A stretch of 64,000 nucleotides of DNA, from positions 1 through 64,000 of the forward strand of contig NZ_SBHN01000021.1 of the NCBI RefSeq assembly GCF_006980715.1. Reading direction: 5' to 3'. Below, piece after piece: positions 36,536 through 46,048 of this stretch. The translations under genes were made by a program, and so were the position numbers. Within the stretch, counting starts at the first letter, position 1. Every line of letters begins with the position of its first letter. A model generated the notes under the pieces. The model saw only the letters and a program-made list of their open reading frames with translations. It was not told the DNA's origin and made no database searches. Source of the stretch: Telmatospirillum sp. J64-1. GTDB taxonomy: Bacteria > Pseudomonadota > Alphaproteobacteria > Rhodospirillales > Magnetospirillaceae.

Positions 36536-36559
36536 CTCCACCTTTTGGTGGAGTTGACA
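36536..36559 (+). promoter_or_regulatory. Hairpin abutting a TTGACA element, upstream of the sensor kinase
   Basis: CTCCACC (36536-36542) and GGTGGAG (36547-36553) form a perfect 7-bp stem with a TTTT loop, followed at once by TTGACA (36554-36559). A second inverted repeat, CATATCC/GGATATG, follows at about 36569-36593. No good -10 is seen at 17 bp. This could be an operator-promoter for the kinase gene 300 bp downstream. The rest of 36418-36858 shows nothing recognisable, and the open frame through it lacks a supported start. Confidence 0.3.
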
Positions 36560-36858
36560 TTGTCGAGGCATATCCTGTTGCTTGCGGGATATGAGTGAAG
36601 TCTGTCTCTTACCTCGCCAAGGTCTTGTCTTTTGGACAAGAGTACGGGAATTTATCGGACCAACGGCATACAAGATATCGCTGTGCGGGAATATTGCGCC
36701 TGCGTTACGATAATAGGGCGAGAGAATGTAGGGATAATCGTCAGGCGGCCCTTCCGCCGGAAACCCGAAGGATCACCGCCTCCGACCGGGGCCAGAAGAA
36801 GCGGTCCACGGGCCGGCTGGTTCACGCATCTCTCGACAGGACGAGCGGAGAGGCGCAG

Positions 36859-39141
36859 GTGAGGCCATTTCTCTCAAAGAAGAGCCAGAGATTGCTCCCG
36901 CCGATCCTCTTGTCCGCCTTCCTGCTGGCCGTGGGCTGCACGGCGGGATGCGCGGTCGCCCTGTATGACGATTTCGCCCAGGGCCACCTGGACGATCGGC
37001 GGCACCAGGTCGCCCTGCTGCTGCAGGACCATCTGGATCGCCTGCATACCGACCTGGACATCCTGCGCTTCCTGCCCGACGAGGAGAAAGCCGCCTTCGT
37101 GGCCGCGCATAGGCAGCGCTTCCTCTCGGTCAAGCGGCTGGAAATCCGCCGCCCCGAAGACTCCGCCCTGCTCCTGCCGATCCCGGAATCGATCGCCTTC
37201 ACCTCCCGGCCCGCCACGGCTGCGCAGACCGGCTCGAAGACCTTCGAGATTCCCGGCGGGGACACCGCCGCGCTGCATCTCGCCTATCCCATCCACGGCC
37301 CGGCACCCCAGTCCCTGGTCGCGCTGTTGGACCTCCAGCCGGTGCTGCGCGACATCCTGGGCGGGCAATCCCTGCGCAAGGAAGCGGTGGCGATCCTCGA
37401 CGACTACAGCCACATGATCCTGGCGGCGGCGGTGCCACCTGGGATGGCCGAAGTCATTGCCGACCTCACCCCTGCCAAGCGGCAGCCGCTTTCGCTGGGC
37501 CCGCGCAAGCTTTGGCTGCTGCATTTCCCGCAGACGCCCCATCCCCTGACGACGCTGGCGACGCCCTGGCTGATCGGCGGCGCGACCTCGCTTTCCCTGC
37601 TGCTGCTGTTCCTCCGGCGCCACAGGCCCCTGCCCGCGCCCATGGCCGAGGCCCCGCCGCCCCGCCCCTCTCCCCCGGCCCATTGCCCGCCCGGCGCGCC
37701 ACGCTTCTGCATCTTCAACGTGGCGCTCGAACATCTTCCGATCCTGCTGCTCCATCTCTCGCCCCAGGGCACCATCCTGGCCGCCACCGGTCGCCTCGCC
37801 ACCCAGCCGCCCTGGCGGGACGCGGCGAAACGCAACCTGCTCGGCCTGTTCGGCGGCGATCCCCGACTGCGCCACGCCTTGCGGCGGGCGGCGGCGGGCG
37901 AGGAGACCATGTTCCAGGCCCTGCTCGGCCAGAACGTGTTCGAGGGCTGGATCCTGCCGTCCATCGGCAAGGAAAACGGGCAGCTGACCGGCCTGTTCAT
38001 GGATGTCAGCGAGACCCAGCGGGCGCAAAGCTATTTCCAGGCCGTCTTCAACCACGGCACGGTGGGAATCGCCCTGGTCGATCCGGAAACCTGGATCGTG
38101 CTGGAAGCCAATCCCAGCTTCCGCAAGCTGGTGAGCGGCAGCGACCAGCCCTTGACCGGGCAGGAGCTTCCGGCCCTGCTGGGCCCCGGCTTCGATCCGA
38201 ACAGCGACTGGAACGGGCTGGACCTGCGGCTGGAACGGCCCGACGGGGAAGAATGCTGGATCCGCCTGCAGCGCGGCGAGGCAGGATCGAACATCACCCT
38301 CGTCTTCGCCAAGGACGTGACCACCCGCCGTAACATAGAAACCCGCCTCGCCCATTCCGCGCGGCTGGCCACGCTGGGAGAGCTCGCCGCCTCGCTGGCC
38401 CATGATTTCGGCCAGCCCCTGATGGTCATCCGCTCCGCCGCCGAAACCTGCCTGGACGGCCTGCGCGACGGCAACCTTCCCGCCGCCCGCCACCGGCGCA
38501 ATCTCGAAATGGTCCTCGACCAGACGCAGCGCCTGGACGAGACCATCAAGCATGTCCTGCGCTTCGCCCGCCCCGACCTTGCCCCGCCTAGCCCCATCGA
38601 CCCGGTGGCGGCGGTAAGGGCGGCCCTGAAACTGGTCATCAAGCGGATGCGCCAGGACGGCATCCAGCTGTCATGGCATCCGCCGGTGGAATGCGCACCC
38701 GTACTGGGCCATTCCGTCCGGCTCGAACAAGTGCTCATCAACCTGCTGACCAATGCCTGCGATGCCGTCTGCGCCGCGCAGATGATCCATGCCCTCGATC
38801 AGGACTGGCACCCCATGGTGACCATCACCTGCCACGAACAGGCGGGCGAAGTGGTGATCCGGGTCGGCGACAACGGGCCGGGTTTCAATCCCCGGATGCT
38901 CGATACCCTGTTCCAGCCCTTCACCACTTCCAAGCCGCCGGGCAAGGGCACCGGCCTCGGCCTGTCCATCTGCCTGGGCATCGTCGCCGAAATGGGAGGA
39001 GGCATCGACATCGAGAACACCGATCCGGGCGCCCTGGTGACCATCTGGCTGCCAGCCCTGCGCCCGCTGCCGGATCATGGCGATCCGGATTTTGCCGCAA
39101 AAGAAGACGACGAAAAACGGAGGCAAGAGCTATGCGTGTAA
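36859..39141 (+). CDS. PAS-containing sensor histidine kinase
   Basis: The GTG at 36859 with GGAGAGG 5 nt upstream gives 760 residues and places the first membrane helix at residues about 15-38; the open frame back to 36595 has no support. Order: TM1, an extracytoplasmic sensor of about 190 residues, TM2 (LATPWLIGGATSLSLLLLFL), two PAS-like regions, HisKA and HATPase. The phospho-acceptor is H515 in LAHDFGQPL, where most kinases of the family have LAHEINQPL. The ATP lid has DNGPGFNPRML and GKGTGLGLS. It overlaps the regulator gene by 10 bp, forming a two-component pair. The signal is unknown. Confidence 0.88.
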   Translation: MRPFLSKKSQRLLPPILLSAFLLAVGCTAGCAVALYDDFAQGHLDDRRHQVALLLQDHLDRLHTDLDILRFLPDEEKAAFVAAHRQRFLSVKRLEIRRPEDSALLLPIPESIAFTSRPATAAQTGSKTFEIPGGDTAALHLAYPIHGPAPQSLVALLDLQPVLRDILGGQSLRKEAVAILDDYSHMILAAAVPPGMAEVIADLTPAKRQPLSLGPRKLWLLHFPQTPHPLTTLATPWLIGGATSLSLLLLFLRRHRPLPAPMAEAPPPRPSPPAHCPPGAPRFCIFNVALEHLPILLLHLSPQGTILAATGRLATQPPWRDAAKRNLLGLFGGDPRLRHALRRAAAGEETMFQALLGQNVFEGWILPSIGKENGQLTGLFMDVSETQRAQSYFQAVFNHGTVGIALVDPETWIVLEANPSFRKLVSGSDQPLTGQELPALLGPGFDPNSDWNGLDLRLERPDGEECWIRLQRGEAGSNITLVFAKDVTTRRNIETRLAHSARLATLGELAASLAHDFGQPLMVIRSAAETCLDGLRDGNLPAARHRRNLEMVLDQTQRLDETIKHVLRFARPDLAPPSPIDPVAAVRAALKLVIKRMRQDGIQLSWHPPVECAPVLGHSVRLEQVLINLLTNACDAVCAAQMIHALDQDWHPMVTITCHEQAGEVVIRVGDNGPGFNPRMLDTLFQPFTTSKPPGKGTGLGLSICLGIVAEMGGGIDIENTDPGALVTIWLPALRPLPDHGDPDFAAKEDDEKRRQELCV

Positions 39142-39767
39142 TATTTGCCGACGATCATGCGATGATCCGGGAAAGCCTGCGCCCCTTCGTCCAAGCCATC
39201 GCCGAGGATGTCGAGATCGTGGAGGCGGGAAGCGGCCATGAGGTCTGCCGCCTGCTGGAAGCCGATCCGCGATACGACCTCGCCCTGCTGGATCTCAGGA
39301 TGCCCGGAATGAACGGCCTGACCGGCCTGGAACATCTGCGCCAGCGCTTCCCCGACCTGCGCATCGTGGTGCTGTCGGCGGTTGTCGACCGGGACCAGGT
39401 CAACGAGATTCTCGAACTGGGCGTGGCCGGCTACGTGCCGAAGCATCTCAGCACTGCGCAGATGAAGGTCGCCCTGCAACTGGTGCTCACCGGCGAGCGT
39501 TTCATTCCTTCGCTGGTCTTCGAGACGCCCGATCAGCAGCAGACGCGGACGGATTCCTCCTTCCCGCCGGCCGGGCTCCTGACCCCCCGCGAGCGCGAAG
39601 TCGCCCGCATGCTGCGCGACGGCCTGCCCAACAAGCTGATCGCCGCCCGCATGGGCGTCGCCGAGGTCACGGTGAAGACCCATGTGATCAGCATCTTCCG
39701 CAAGCTCGGCGTGCAGAACCGCAGCCAGGCGGTGCGCCGCTATTTCAGCGCCTGTTTCGAACATTAG
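39132..39767 (+). CDS. NarL/FixJ-family response regulator
   Basis: The ATG at 39132 has GGAGG 8 nt upstream and overlaps the kinase stop region by 10 bp; earlier starts inside the kinase gene are rejected. It has 211 residues: a receiver with D54 (ALLDLRMPG) and a LuxR-type DNA-binding domain (LTPREREVARMLRDGLPNKLIAARMGVAEVTVKTHV). It should be phosphorylated by the adjoining kinase and control unknown promoters. REP-like sequence and a strong terminator follow. Confidence 0.92.
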   Translation: MRVIFADDHAMIRESLRPFVQAIAEDVEIVEAGSGHEVCRLLEADPRYDLALLDLRMPGMNGLTGLEHLRQRFPDLRIVVLSAVVDRDQVNEILELGVAGYVPKHLSTAQMKVALQLVLTGERFIPSLVFETPDQQQTRTDSSFPPAGLLTPREREVARMLRDGLPNKLIAARMGVAEVTVKTHVISIFRKLGVQNRSQAVRRYFSACFEH

Positions 39768-39776
39768 CAGGCTGCG

Positions 39777-39853
39777 GATGGGGGCTTGTGGAGATGCGGA
39801 CCGCTCAAGACCGATGCTGCGGCAGCATGATTTCCCGCTTTCGCGGGAGTGAC
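39777..39853. repeat. REP-like element with extended arm
   Basis: The palindromic core TCCCGC-TTTC-GCGGGA lies at 39833-39848. The preceding 42 bp (about 39777-39818) match, with few mismatches, the reverse complement of the spacer at about 56092-56133 between the paired palindromes there. This shows the dispersed unit is longer than the palindrome. Here the second palindrome of the pair appears to be missing. Confidence 0.7.
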
Positions 39854-39908
39854 GATGGAAACAGGAGCTTTTCCGCAACCTATTAGAGCGGCAAGACAAT
39901 CCAAAAGC

Positions 39909-39938
39909 GGGGGAAGACCGCCTCTCTGGTCTTCCCCC
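39909..39938. terminator. Strong, probably bidirectional rho-independent terminator
   Basis: GGGGGAAGACC (39909-39919) pairs perfectly with GGTCTTCCCCC (39928-39938) around an 8-nt loop. AAAAG precedes it and TTCTTTT follows. It ends the sensor kinase/regulator transcript. The stretch from here to 40269 holds only a weaker AGCAGC/GCTGCT hairpin (39992-40010) and no recognisable gene. Confidence 0.75.
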
Positions 39939-40269
39939 GTTCTTTTCCATTGCACCGCCGCCGGAACGTCTATAAAAGCCCCGGCATCTTCAGCAGCGGA
40001 ATATGCTGCTTTCACTTCCCGCACATGAACGCAAGTTCCTGGCGGAGGGTGACCGAAAACGCGACAGGCTTGGATGCCTGCAGCGTTCGCCGGGCACCCT
40101 TCCGAAACAGGAACGGTGCTTGGCAACGGACCGGCTGATCCTTGATCAGGCGGCCCGAAAGCTTTGTCTTGGGCTTCTTCCGCCGGAAGGCCTCCTGGGA
40201 CGTTCGTGACGCAAATGTGCTGCCTGGGCTGAAAACGCGGCCCTGGCGGGAAGAAAAGGACTTCTGTTG

Positions 40270-41754
40270 ATGACATATCGCCTTTCCCGGCTGAGGACCG
40301 AATGGTTCTCGAACGTCCGGGGCGATCTGCTGGCCGGCATGGTGGTGGCGCTTGCCCTGATTCCTGAGGCCATCGCTTTTTCCATTATCGCGGGCGTCGA
40401 TCCCAAGGTCGGGCTTTACGCTTCTTTCTGCATCGCCGTGGTCATCGCTTTCGTCGGCGGACGGCCGGGCATGATCTCGGCGGCTACCGGCGCCATGGCA
40501 CTGGTCATGGTGACGCTGGTCAGGGATCACGGCCTGGAATATCTGCTGGCCGCGACCCTGCTGACCGGCGTGTTGCAGATCATCGCCGGGGTGCTGAAGC
40601 TCGGCCAGTACATGAAATTCGTCTCACGCTCGGTCATGACCGGCTTCGTCAACGCCCTGGCGATCCTGATCTTCATGGCGCAATTGCCGGAATTCGTCGG
40701 CGCGGGCTGGCAGATGTATGCCATGGTCGCCGCCGGGCTGGGCATCATCTACCTCTTCCCCTATGTGACCAAGGCCGTACCCTCGCCGCTGGTGGCCATC
40801 GTGGTGCTGAGCATCGTCGCCGTGACCTTGGGGCTGGACCTGCGCACGGTGGGCGACATGGGCGACTTCCCCGACACCCTGCCCGTGTTCCTGCTGCCCG
40901 ACGTGCCGCTGACCCTGGAAACGCTGTGGATCATCCTGCCCTATTCGCTGACCCTGACCGTGGTGGGGCTGCTGGAATCGCTGATGACGGCGCAGATCGT
41001 GGACGAACTGACCGATACCGGCAGCGACAAGAACCGCGAATGCGTCGGCCAGGGCACGGCCAATATCGTTGCCGGTTTCTTCGGCGGCATGGCGGGCTGC
41101 GCCATGATCGGCCAGTCTGTGATCAACGTGAAATCCGGCGGTCGCGGCCGCCTGTCCACCTTCTTCGCGGGCAGCTTCCTGCTGTTCCTGATCCTGGTCC
41201 TGGGCGACTTGGTGCGCCAGATTCCCATGGCTGCTTTGGTCGCCGTGATGATCATGGTCTCCATCGGCACCTTCAGCTGGGCCTCGGTCAAGAATCTGCG
41301 CACCCATCCCAAAAGTTCGAGCATCGTCATGCTGACGACCGTGGCCGTGACCGTGATAACGCACAACCTGGCCCAGGGCGTACTGGTCGGCGTGCTGCTG
41401 AGTGCCCTGTTCTTCGCCCGCAAGGTCTCGCAGATCCTGCGCGTGACCTCGGCCCAGGAAGGCGGCAGCCTGCGTGTCTATACCGTGCAGGGGCAGGTCT
41501 TCTTCGCCTCGGCCGAGAGCTTCCTGAATGCCTTCGACTTCAAGGAAGCCATTGAAAAAGTGCGCATCGACGTCTCCCGTGCCCATTTCTGGGACCTGTC
41601 CGCCGTTTCCGCCCTGGACAAGGTGGTGCTGAAATTCCGCCGCGAAGGCACCGAGGTCGAGGTCGTCGGCCTGAACGAAGCCAGCGCGACCATCGTCGAC
41701 AAACTGGCCGTCCACGACAAGCCCGGCGCCATGGAACGCCTGATGGGCCATTGA
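40270..41754 (+). CDS. SulP-family anion transporter with STAS domain
   Basis: Starting at ATG 40270 (AAAAGGA upstream; a TTG one codon earlier is possible) the protein has 494 residues. It has about 10-12 membrane segments and a cytoplasmic STAS domain from about residue 390. The SulP signature is clear in [36 protein letters not shown]. SulP proteins move sulfate, bicarbonate, chloride or other anions, and this short form resembles BicA-like bicarbonate or sulfate carriers. It is followed after 13 bp by a universal stress protein, a pairing seen in many bacteria and suggesting joint regulation. Substrate unresolved. Confidence 0.88.
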   Translation: MTYRLSRLRTEWFSNVRGDLLAGMVVALALIPEAIAFSIIAGVDPKVGLYASFCIAVVIAFVGGRPGMISAATGAMALVMVTLVRDHGLEYLLAATLLTGVLQIIAGVLKLGQYMKFVSRSVMTGFVNALAILIFMAQLPEFVGAGWQMYAMVAAGLGIIYLFPYVTKAVPSPLVAIVVLSIVAVTLGLDLRTVGDMGDFPDTLPVFLLPDVPLTLETLWIILPYSLTLTVVGLLESLMTAQIVDELTDTGSDKNRECVGQGTANIVAGFFGGMAGCAMIGQSVINVKSGGRGRLSTFFAGSFLLFLILVLGDLVRQIPMAALVAVMIMVSIGTFSWASVKNLRTHPKSSSIVMLTTVAVTVITHNLAQGVLVGVLLSALFFARKVSQILRVTSAQEGGSLRVYTVQGQVFFASAESFLNAFDFKEAIEKVRIDVSRAHFWDLSAVSALDKVVLKFRREGTEVEVVGLNEASATIVDKLAVHDKPGAMERLMGH

Positions 41755-41767
41755 GGAGGAAACCGCC

Positions 41768-42622
41768 ATGACGAGAATTCTTGCCTGCTCCGATGGCTCC
41801 GTCTATGCGTCCAGCGTCTATGACCATGCCGCCTGGGCTGCCAAGCGCATGTCTGCGGGCGTCGAGGTGCTGCATGTGCTGGACCATCACCGCGAACAAG
41901 CCGCCACCGCCGATTTCACCGGCAATATCGGCGTCGATGCCCGCGACGAATTGCTGGCTCAACTGGCCGAACTGGACGAGGCCAAGGGCAAGCTGGCCCA
42001 GCAGAAGGCCAAGCTGATCCTGCAGGATGCCGGAAAGCGCCTGCTGGAAGACGGCATCACCGACGTCACCCTGACCCGCCGCCACGGTTCGCTGGTCGAA
42101 ACGCTGGAGGAATTCGAGGAACGGGCCGATCTGGTGGTGATCGGCAAGCGCGGCGAAGCGGCCGATTTCGACCGCCTTCATCTGGGGGCCAATCTGGAAC
42201 GGGTGGTGCGTGCCAGCCGCCGCCCGGTCCTGGTCGCCTCGCGCGCCTTCAAGCCCGTCGAGCGCCTGCTGATCGCCTTCGACGGCAGCGCCAGTACCCG
42301 CAAGGCGGTGGACTATGCCGCCCGGCAACCGCTCTTGCGGGGTCTGGACTGCCATCTTCTGACCGTCGGCCAGCCGGGCGGCGAGGCGGAAGAACGCCTG
42401 AACCAGGCCCGCGACCAGTTGGTTAGCGGCGGACTGACCGTCCAATCCGCCATCCTGCCCGGCGAGCCGGAAGAGGTGATCGCCAAATATGTCGAGGACA
42501 AGCAGATCAACCTGCTGGTCATCGGCGCCTATGGCCATTCACGCATCCGCCACCTGATCGTCGGCAGCACGACCACGGTCATGATCCGCACCTGCCATGT
42601 GCCGATTCTGATGTTTCGGTAA
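41768..42622 (+). CDS. Tandem universal stress protein (UspA family)
   Basis: The 284-residue protein has two UspA domains in tandem, at about 1-145 and 155-284. The second has the ATP-binding-type ending LVIGAYGHSRIRHLIVGSTTTVMIRTCHVPIL. The first domain has an equivalent VVIGKRG element. The domain probably binds ATP and modulates stress tolerance. It is co-oriented 13 bp after the SulP gene, so it may regulate that transporter. A 13-bp hairpin follows the stop. Confidence 0.88.
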   Translation: MTRILACSDGSVYASSVYDHAAWAAKRMSAGVEVLHVLDHHREQAATADFTGNIGVDARDELLAQLAELDEAKGKLAQQKAKLILQDAGKRLLEDGITDVTLTRRHGSLVETLEEFEERADLVVIGKRGEAADFDRLHLGANLERVVRASRRPVLVASRAFKPVERLLIAFDGSASTRKAVDYAARQPLLRGLDCHLLTVGQPGGEAEERLNQARDQLVSGGLTVQSAILPGEPEEVIAKYVEDKQINLLVIGAYGHSRIRHLIVGSTTTVMIRTCHVPILMFR

Positions 42623-42639
42623 GAAAATTTTAACAGGCC

Positions 42640-42682
42640 GTCCTTCCTCCTGATGAAGACCACCATTCGCAGGGGGAAGGAC
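42640..42682 (+). terminator. Long hairpin after the SulP-Usp operon
   Basis: GTCCTTCCTCCTG (42640-42652) pairs with CAGGGGGAAGGAC (42670-42682) with one U-G wobble and a 17-nt loop. There is no U-run, so it may act as a transcript stabiliser or a weak terminator. Confidence 0.4.
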
Positions 42683-42841
42683 TAACATTCGTAACAGGAA
42701 GCCGGTTTGTGCTGTCCCCGGCTCAGACTGCTGCATGTAAGAAGCTGGCTTCCCTGGTGAGGCGCAATTCCTGCGTCTTTTTCAGTGGCGCCGCCGACAA
42801 GAGATAACCTTAGAAACGCAAAAAAATATCAGGAAACCAAA

Positions 42842-43462
42842 ATGCCCTCTCCGGGAAAATTATCAGTGATACAGCACAGAAGGAAGAAGATGGCAGCAGC
42901 AATGATAGCCTTGCTTCTTGTTCTTTCTCTTTTTGTTCAGCCCATATGGACCAATGACCACCCAGCCTATATATACATAAAGGTATTTGGCGTCATTCTG
43001 ATCATGCTCTGCATTGCCGGCAGGTGCTGGTCAACGATGTATATCGGAGGAAGAAAGAAACAGGACCTGGTGACGTTTGGGCCATACAGTCTCTCTCGAA
43101 ACCCGCTCTACGTATTTTCTGTGGTTGGGGCCGTAGGGATTGGCCTTCTTTCGTCCAGCATTGCTGTCGGATTGATTTTCGGCCTTGCCACCTTCCTTCT
43201 TTTTGATTGGGTAATTCGGCAGGAAGAGAGATATCTGACAGAAGAGTTTGATACCGAATACAGATCCTATATCAGCTCGACGCCGCGTTGGGTTCCTCAA
43301 CTCGGCAACTGGCGTGATGCCGATAAAATCGTCACGACACCGCCCCTGGTCCTCAAGACCGCCTTTGACGGCTTAGCCTTCTTCATTCCCTGGCCTATTT
43401 ATGAGCTTGTGGGCGAGCTACAGCAGCACGGCTTCATGCCTGTTCTCCTTTATCTGCCGTAA
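42842..43462 (+). CDS. Isoprenylcysteine methyltransferase-like membrane protein
   Basis: The ATG at 42842 with AGGAAACC upstream gives 206 residues; a GTG at 42785 would add 19. It has four hydrophobic segments and the ICMT/PEMT-family motif GPYSLSRNPLYVFSVVGAVGIGLLSSS (about 84-110), followed by EERYLTEEFDTEYRSY. Bacterial members methylate lipids or thiols, often without known substrate. Base composition is strikingly lower in GC than adjacent genes, and codon choice uses many A/T third positions. That suggests recent acquisition. It stands alone between the Usp and proA genes. Confidence 0.75.
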   Translation: MPSPGKLSVIQHRRKKMAAAMIALLLVLSLFVQPIWTNDHPAYIYIKVFGVILIMLCIAGRCWSTMYIGGRKKQDLVTFGPYSLSRNPLYVFSVVGAVGIGLLSSSIAVGLIFGLATFLLFDWVIRQEERYLTEEFDTEYRSYISSTPRWVPQLGNWRDADKIVTTPPLVLKTAFDGLAFFIPWPIYELVGELQQHGFMPVLLYLP

Positions 43463-43587
43463 AGCGCATCCGTCAGCGACGGGGATTATCTGAGGCTGGT
43501 GTCGGTGGATAGTGGCGTTTGCGGCGGCATGAATTCTTCGCTACACTTCTTGCCCTTTAATAATCAGAACCTCGAAAGGGTTGCGCC

Positions 43588-44862
43588 ATGGATGCCGTCG
43601 TTGCCGACGTCTCTGCCGTCATGATCGATTTGGGCGAGAAGGCCCGCGCCGCCGGGCGCGTGCTGGCCCAGTCGCCAACGGCGCAGCGCAACACCGCCCT
43701 GACCGAATCCGCCGCCGCTCTGCGCGAGCGTGCCGCCGAGATCGGCGCCGAGAATGCCAAGGACATGGAGGCCGGGCGCGCCAAGGGATTGAGCGGTGCC
43801 CTGCTCGACCGCCTGGAGCTGACTCCCGGCCGCATCGAGGCCATGGCCAAGGGACTGGACGAGATCGCCGCCCTGCCCGATCCGCTGGGCCAGGTCATCG
43901 CCGCCTGGGACCGCCCCAACGGCCTGCATATCGAGCGGGTGCGCGTGCCGCTGGGCGTGATCGGCATCATCTATGAGAGCCGTCCCAACGTCACCGCCGA
44001 TGCCGGGGCGCTGTGCCTGAAATCGGGCAACGCGGCCATCCTGCGCGGCGGCTCGGAAAGCTTCCATTCCTCGCAGGCCATCCTCGCCTGCCTGCAGGAA
44101 GGCCTGCGCCGCGCCGGCCTGCCCGAGACCTCGGTGCAGATGGTCCCCACCCGCGACCGCGCCGCCGTGGGCGAGATGCTGCGGATGAACAAATATATCG
44201 ACGTGATCGTGCCGCGCGGCGGCAAGTCGCTGATCGAGCGCGTCATCAACGAAAGCCGCATCCCGCTGTTCCAGCATCTGGAAGGCCTCTGCCACACCTA
44301 TGTGGACGGTGCCGCCGACCTGGAGATGGCCCGCGCGGTGGTGATGAATGCCAAGATGCGCCGCACCGGCGTCTGCGGCTCCACCGAAACCCTGCTGGTG
44401 GACCGCCGCGTCGCCGGAACCCATCTGCCGGTCCTGGTCCAGGACCTGCTGGAAGCGGGCTGCGAGGTGCGCGGCGACGAGATGGTCCAGAAGGTCGATC
44501 CCCGCGTGCTGCCCGCCAGCGAGGAGGATTGGAACACGGAATATCTGGACGCCATCATCTCGGTGAAGGTGGTCGACGGAGTCGAGGCGGCGATCGAGCA
44601 TATCGCCCGGCATTCGTCCTCGCATACCGATTCGATCATCACCTCCGATCCGAAGGCGGCGGAGATGTTCCTCAACAACGTGGACAGCGCCATCGTCATG
44701 CACAACGCCTCGACGCAATTCGCCGATGGCGGCGAATTCGGCATGGGCGCCGAGATCGGCATCTCGACCGGCAAGATGCATGCGCGCGGGCCGGTCGGCG
44801 TGGAGCAGCTGACCAGCTTCAAATACGTGGTGCGCGGCTCGGGCCAGACCCGGCCGAAATGA
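43588..44862 (+). CDS. proA: Gamma-glutamyl phosphate reductase ProA
   Basis: The 424-residue enzyme reduces gamma-glutamyl phosphate to glutamate semialdehyde in proline synthesis. The aldehyde-dehydrogenase-like catalytic cysteine is C263 ([10 protein letters not shown]). Other ProA hallmarks are [37 protein letters not shown] and the C-terminal [18 protein letters not shown]. Length is standard. It begins a housekeeping run whose order (proA, nadD, rsfS, rlmH) is typical of alphaproteobacteria. Confidence 0.96.
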   Translation: MDAVVADVSAVMIDLGEKARAAGRVLAQSPTAQRNTALTESAAALRERAAEIGAENAKDMEAGRAKGLSGALLDRLELTPGRIEAMAKGLDEIAALPDPLGQVIAAWDRPNGLHIERVRVPLGVIGIIYESRPNVTADAGALCLKSGNAAILRGGSESFHSSQAILACLQEGLRRAGLPETSVQMVPTRDRAAVGEMLRMNKYIDVIVPRGGKSLIERVINESRIPLFQHLEGLCHTYVDGAADLEMARAVVMNAKMRRTGVCGSTETLLVDRRVAGTHLPVLVQDLLEAGCEVRGDEMVQKVDPRVLPASEEDWNTEYLDAIISVKVVDGVEAAIEHIARHSSSHTDSIITSDPKAAEMFLNNVDSAIVMHNASTQFADGGEFGMGAEIGISTGKMHARGPVGVEQLTSFKYVVRGSGQTRPK

Positions 44863-44889
44863 TGCGGGAGGGGAGAATGCCCCTTCGCC

Positions 44890-44992
44890 GTCATTCCCGC
44901 GAAAGCGGGAATCCATGGGGAGGCGGGCTTTCTCCCTGGCCGGCTGCAATCTTCCTGCCTGAAACATGGACCCCCGCTTTGGCGGGGGTGAC
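44890..44992. repeat. Inverted pair of REP-like palindromes (proA-nadD)
   Basis: The first palindrome (44893-44912) is ATTCCCGC-GAAA-GCGGGAAT. The second (44971-44988) is CCCCCGC-TTTG-GCGGGGG in opposite orientation, 58 bp later. Flanks GTCA and TCCA face outward and inward as in the other pairs. The element fills nearly the whole gap and its end may supply the GGAG ribosome-binding site of nadD. Confidence 0.8.
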
Positions 44993-45010
44993 GGAGCAGC
45001 AAGCGTGTCC

Positions 45011-45655
45011 ATGAAACCCGCCCTTCCCCCCTCCCCCTGGGGCGACAGCAGACGGCTGCGGGTGGGGCTTCTGGGCGGGTCGTTCAATCCCGCCCATGAC
45101 GGCCATCGCTACATCTCGGAGATGGCGCTGAAACGTCTGGGGCTGGACGAGATATGGTGGCTGGTCTCGCCCCAGAACCCGCTGAAGGCCCGCACCGGCA
45201 TGGCGTCGCTGGAAACGCGGCTGGACCAGGCCCGCCGGGTCGCGGCGCATCCGCGAATTCGGATTAGCGGCATGGAAAAGGCCCTGGGCACGCGCTATAC
45301 CGCAGACACCCTGGCAAAACTGCGCCAGCGCTTCCCTTTCGTGCGATTCGTTTGGCTGATCGGCGACGACAATCTGGCGCAATTCCCCCGCTGGAAAAAC
45401 TGGCACGATATCTTTAGCGGCGTCGGGATTGCGGTTTTTGCCCGCGGACAATATTCTTTTAGTGTATTGGCCGGCAAGGCGGCGAAGAGATACGCTAGGG
45501 CGCGTATCGAAGCGGCGCGGGCCCCGGCCGTGGCGGTGAAACCGCCGCCGGTCTGGGTCTATCTGCCGATCCGCCGCCATCCGGCCTCGGCGACGCAGAT
45601 TCGCGCAGGCCTGCCCGGTCGGGATTGGTCCGTCCGGCAATTCAAGGAGCCATAA
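45011..45655 (+). CDS. nadD: Nicotinate-nucleotide adenylyltransferase NadD
   Basis: From ATG 45011 the protein has 214 residues; a GTG at 45005, 8 nt after GGAG, would add two. It transfers AMP to nicotinate mononucleotide to form deamido-NAD. The nucleotidyltransferase motif is GGSFNPAHDGH (residues 22-32), and the second signature ISATQIR-type sequence is seen as RHPASATQIRAGL near the end. It is the first gene of a tight nadD-rsfS-rlmH cluster. Confidence 0.93.
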   Translation: MKPALPPSPWGDSRRLRVGLLGGSFNPAHDGHRYISEMALKRLGLDEIWWLVSPQNPLKARTGMASLETRLDQARRVAAHPRIRISGMEKALGTRYTADTLAKLRQRFPFVRFVWLIGDDNLAQFPRWKNWHDIFSGVGIAVFARGQYSFSVLAGKAAKRYARARIEAARAPAVAVKPPPVWVYLPIRRHPASATQIRAGLPGRDWSVRQFKEP

Positions 45656-45657
45656 CC

Positions 45658-46038
45658 ATAGAACCTCTGAGTAGAACTCCGCACGATCCGGAGAATCTGG
45701 TTGAAACCGTCGTCAACTCCATCGACGACGACAAAGGCGAAGACATCATCGTGATCGATCTTCGCGGCAAGTCCAGCATCGCCGACCACATGGTGGTGGC
45801 CTCGGGCCGCTCGCAGCGCCAGGTCGGGGCGATGGCGCAGCATCTTCTGGAAAAGCTGAAGGCCAAGGGGCTGAAGGTGGCCGCCGAGGGCATCCAACAG
45901 GGCGACTGGGTCCTGCTGGACGCGGGCGACATCATCGTCCATCTGTTCCGGCCCGAAGTGCGCGCCTTCTATGCGCTGGAGAAGATGTGGGGCCTGCAAA
46001 CCCCGCAGCCGGCCATGCAGCAGCAAATGGGCGCCTGA
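45658..46038 (+). CDS. rsfS: Ribosomal silencing factor RsfS (start codon uncertain)
   Basis: The RsfS/Iojap domain is unmistakable: DDDKGEDIIVIDLRGKSSIADHMVVASGRSQRQVGAMAQHL, then GDWVLLDAGDIIVHLFRPEVRAFYALEKMW. It binds uL14 and blocks subunit joining. No ATG or GTG is available near the expected N-terminus. AAGGAG (45644-45649) lies exactly 8 nt before ATA at 45658, the coordinate used here. The nearest conventional alternative is TTG at 45625 inside nadD, giving 137 residues. Stop is at 46036-46038, 10 bp before rlmH. Confidence 0.85.
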   Translation: MEPLSRTPHDPENLVETVVNSIDDDKGEDIIVIDLRGKSSIADHMVVASGRSQRQVGAMAQHLLEKLKAKGLKVAAEGIQQGDWVLLDAGDIIVHLFRPEVRAFYALEKMWGLQTPQPAMQQQMGA

Positions 46039-46048
46039 GCCGGACATC

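Noticed and set aside
36595-36858. Upstream extension of the sensor kinase
   Set aside because: No ribosome-binding site precedes the ATG at 36595 and the added residues are basic and disordered. The GTG at 36859 has a good site and places the membrane helix near the N-terminus.
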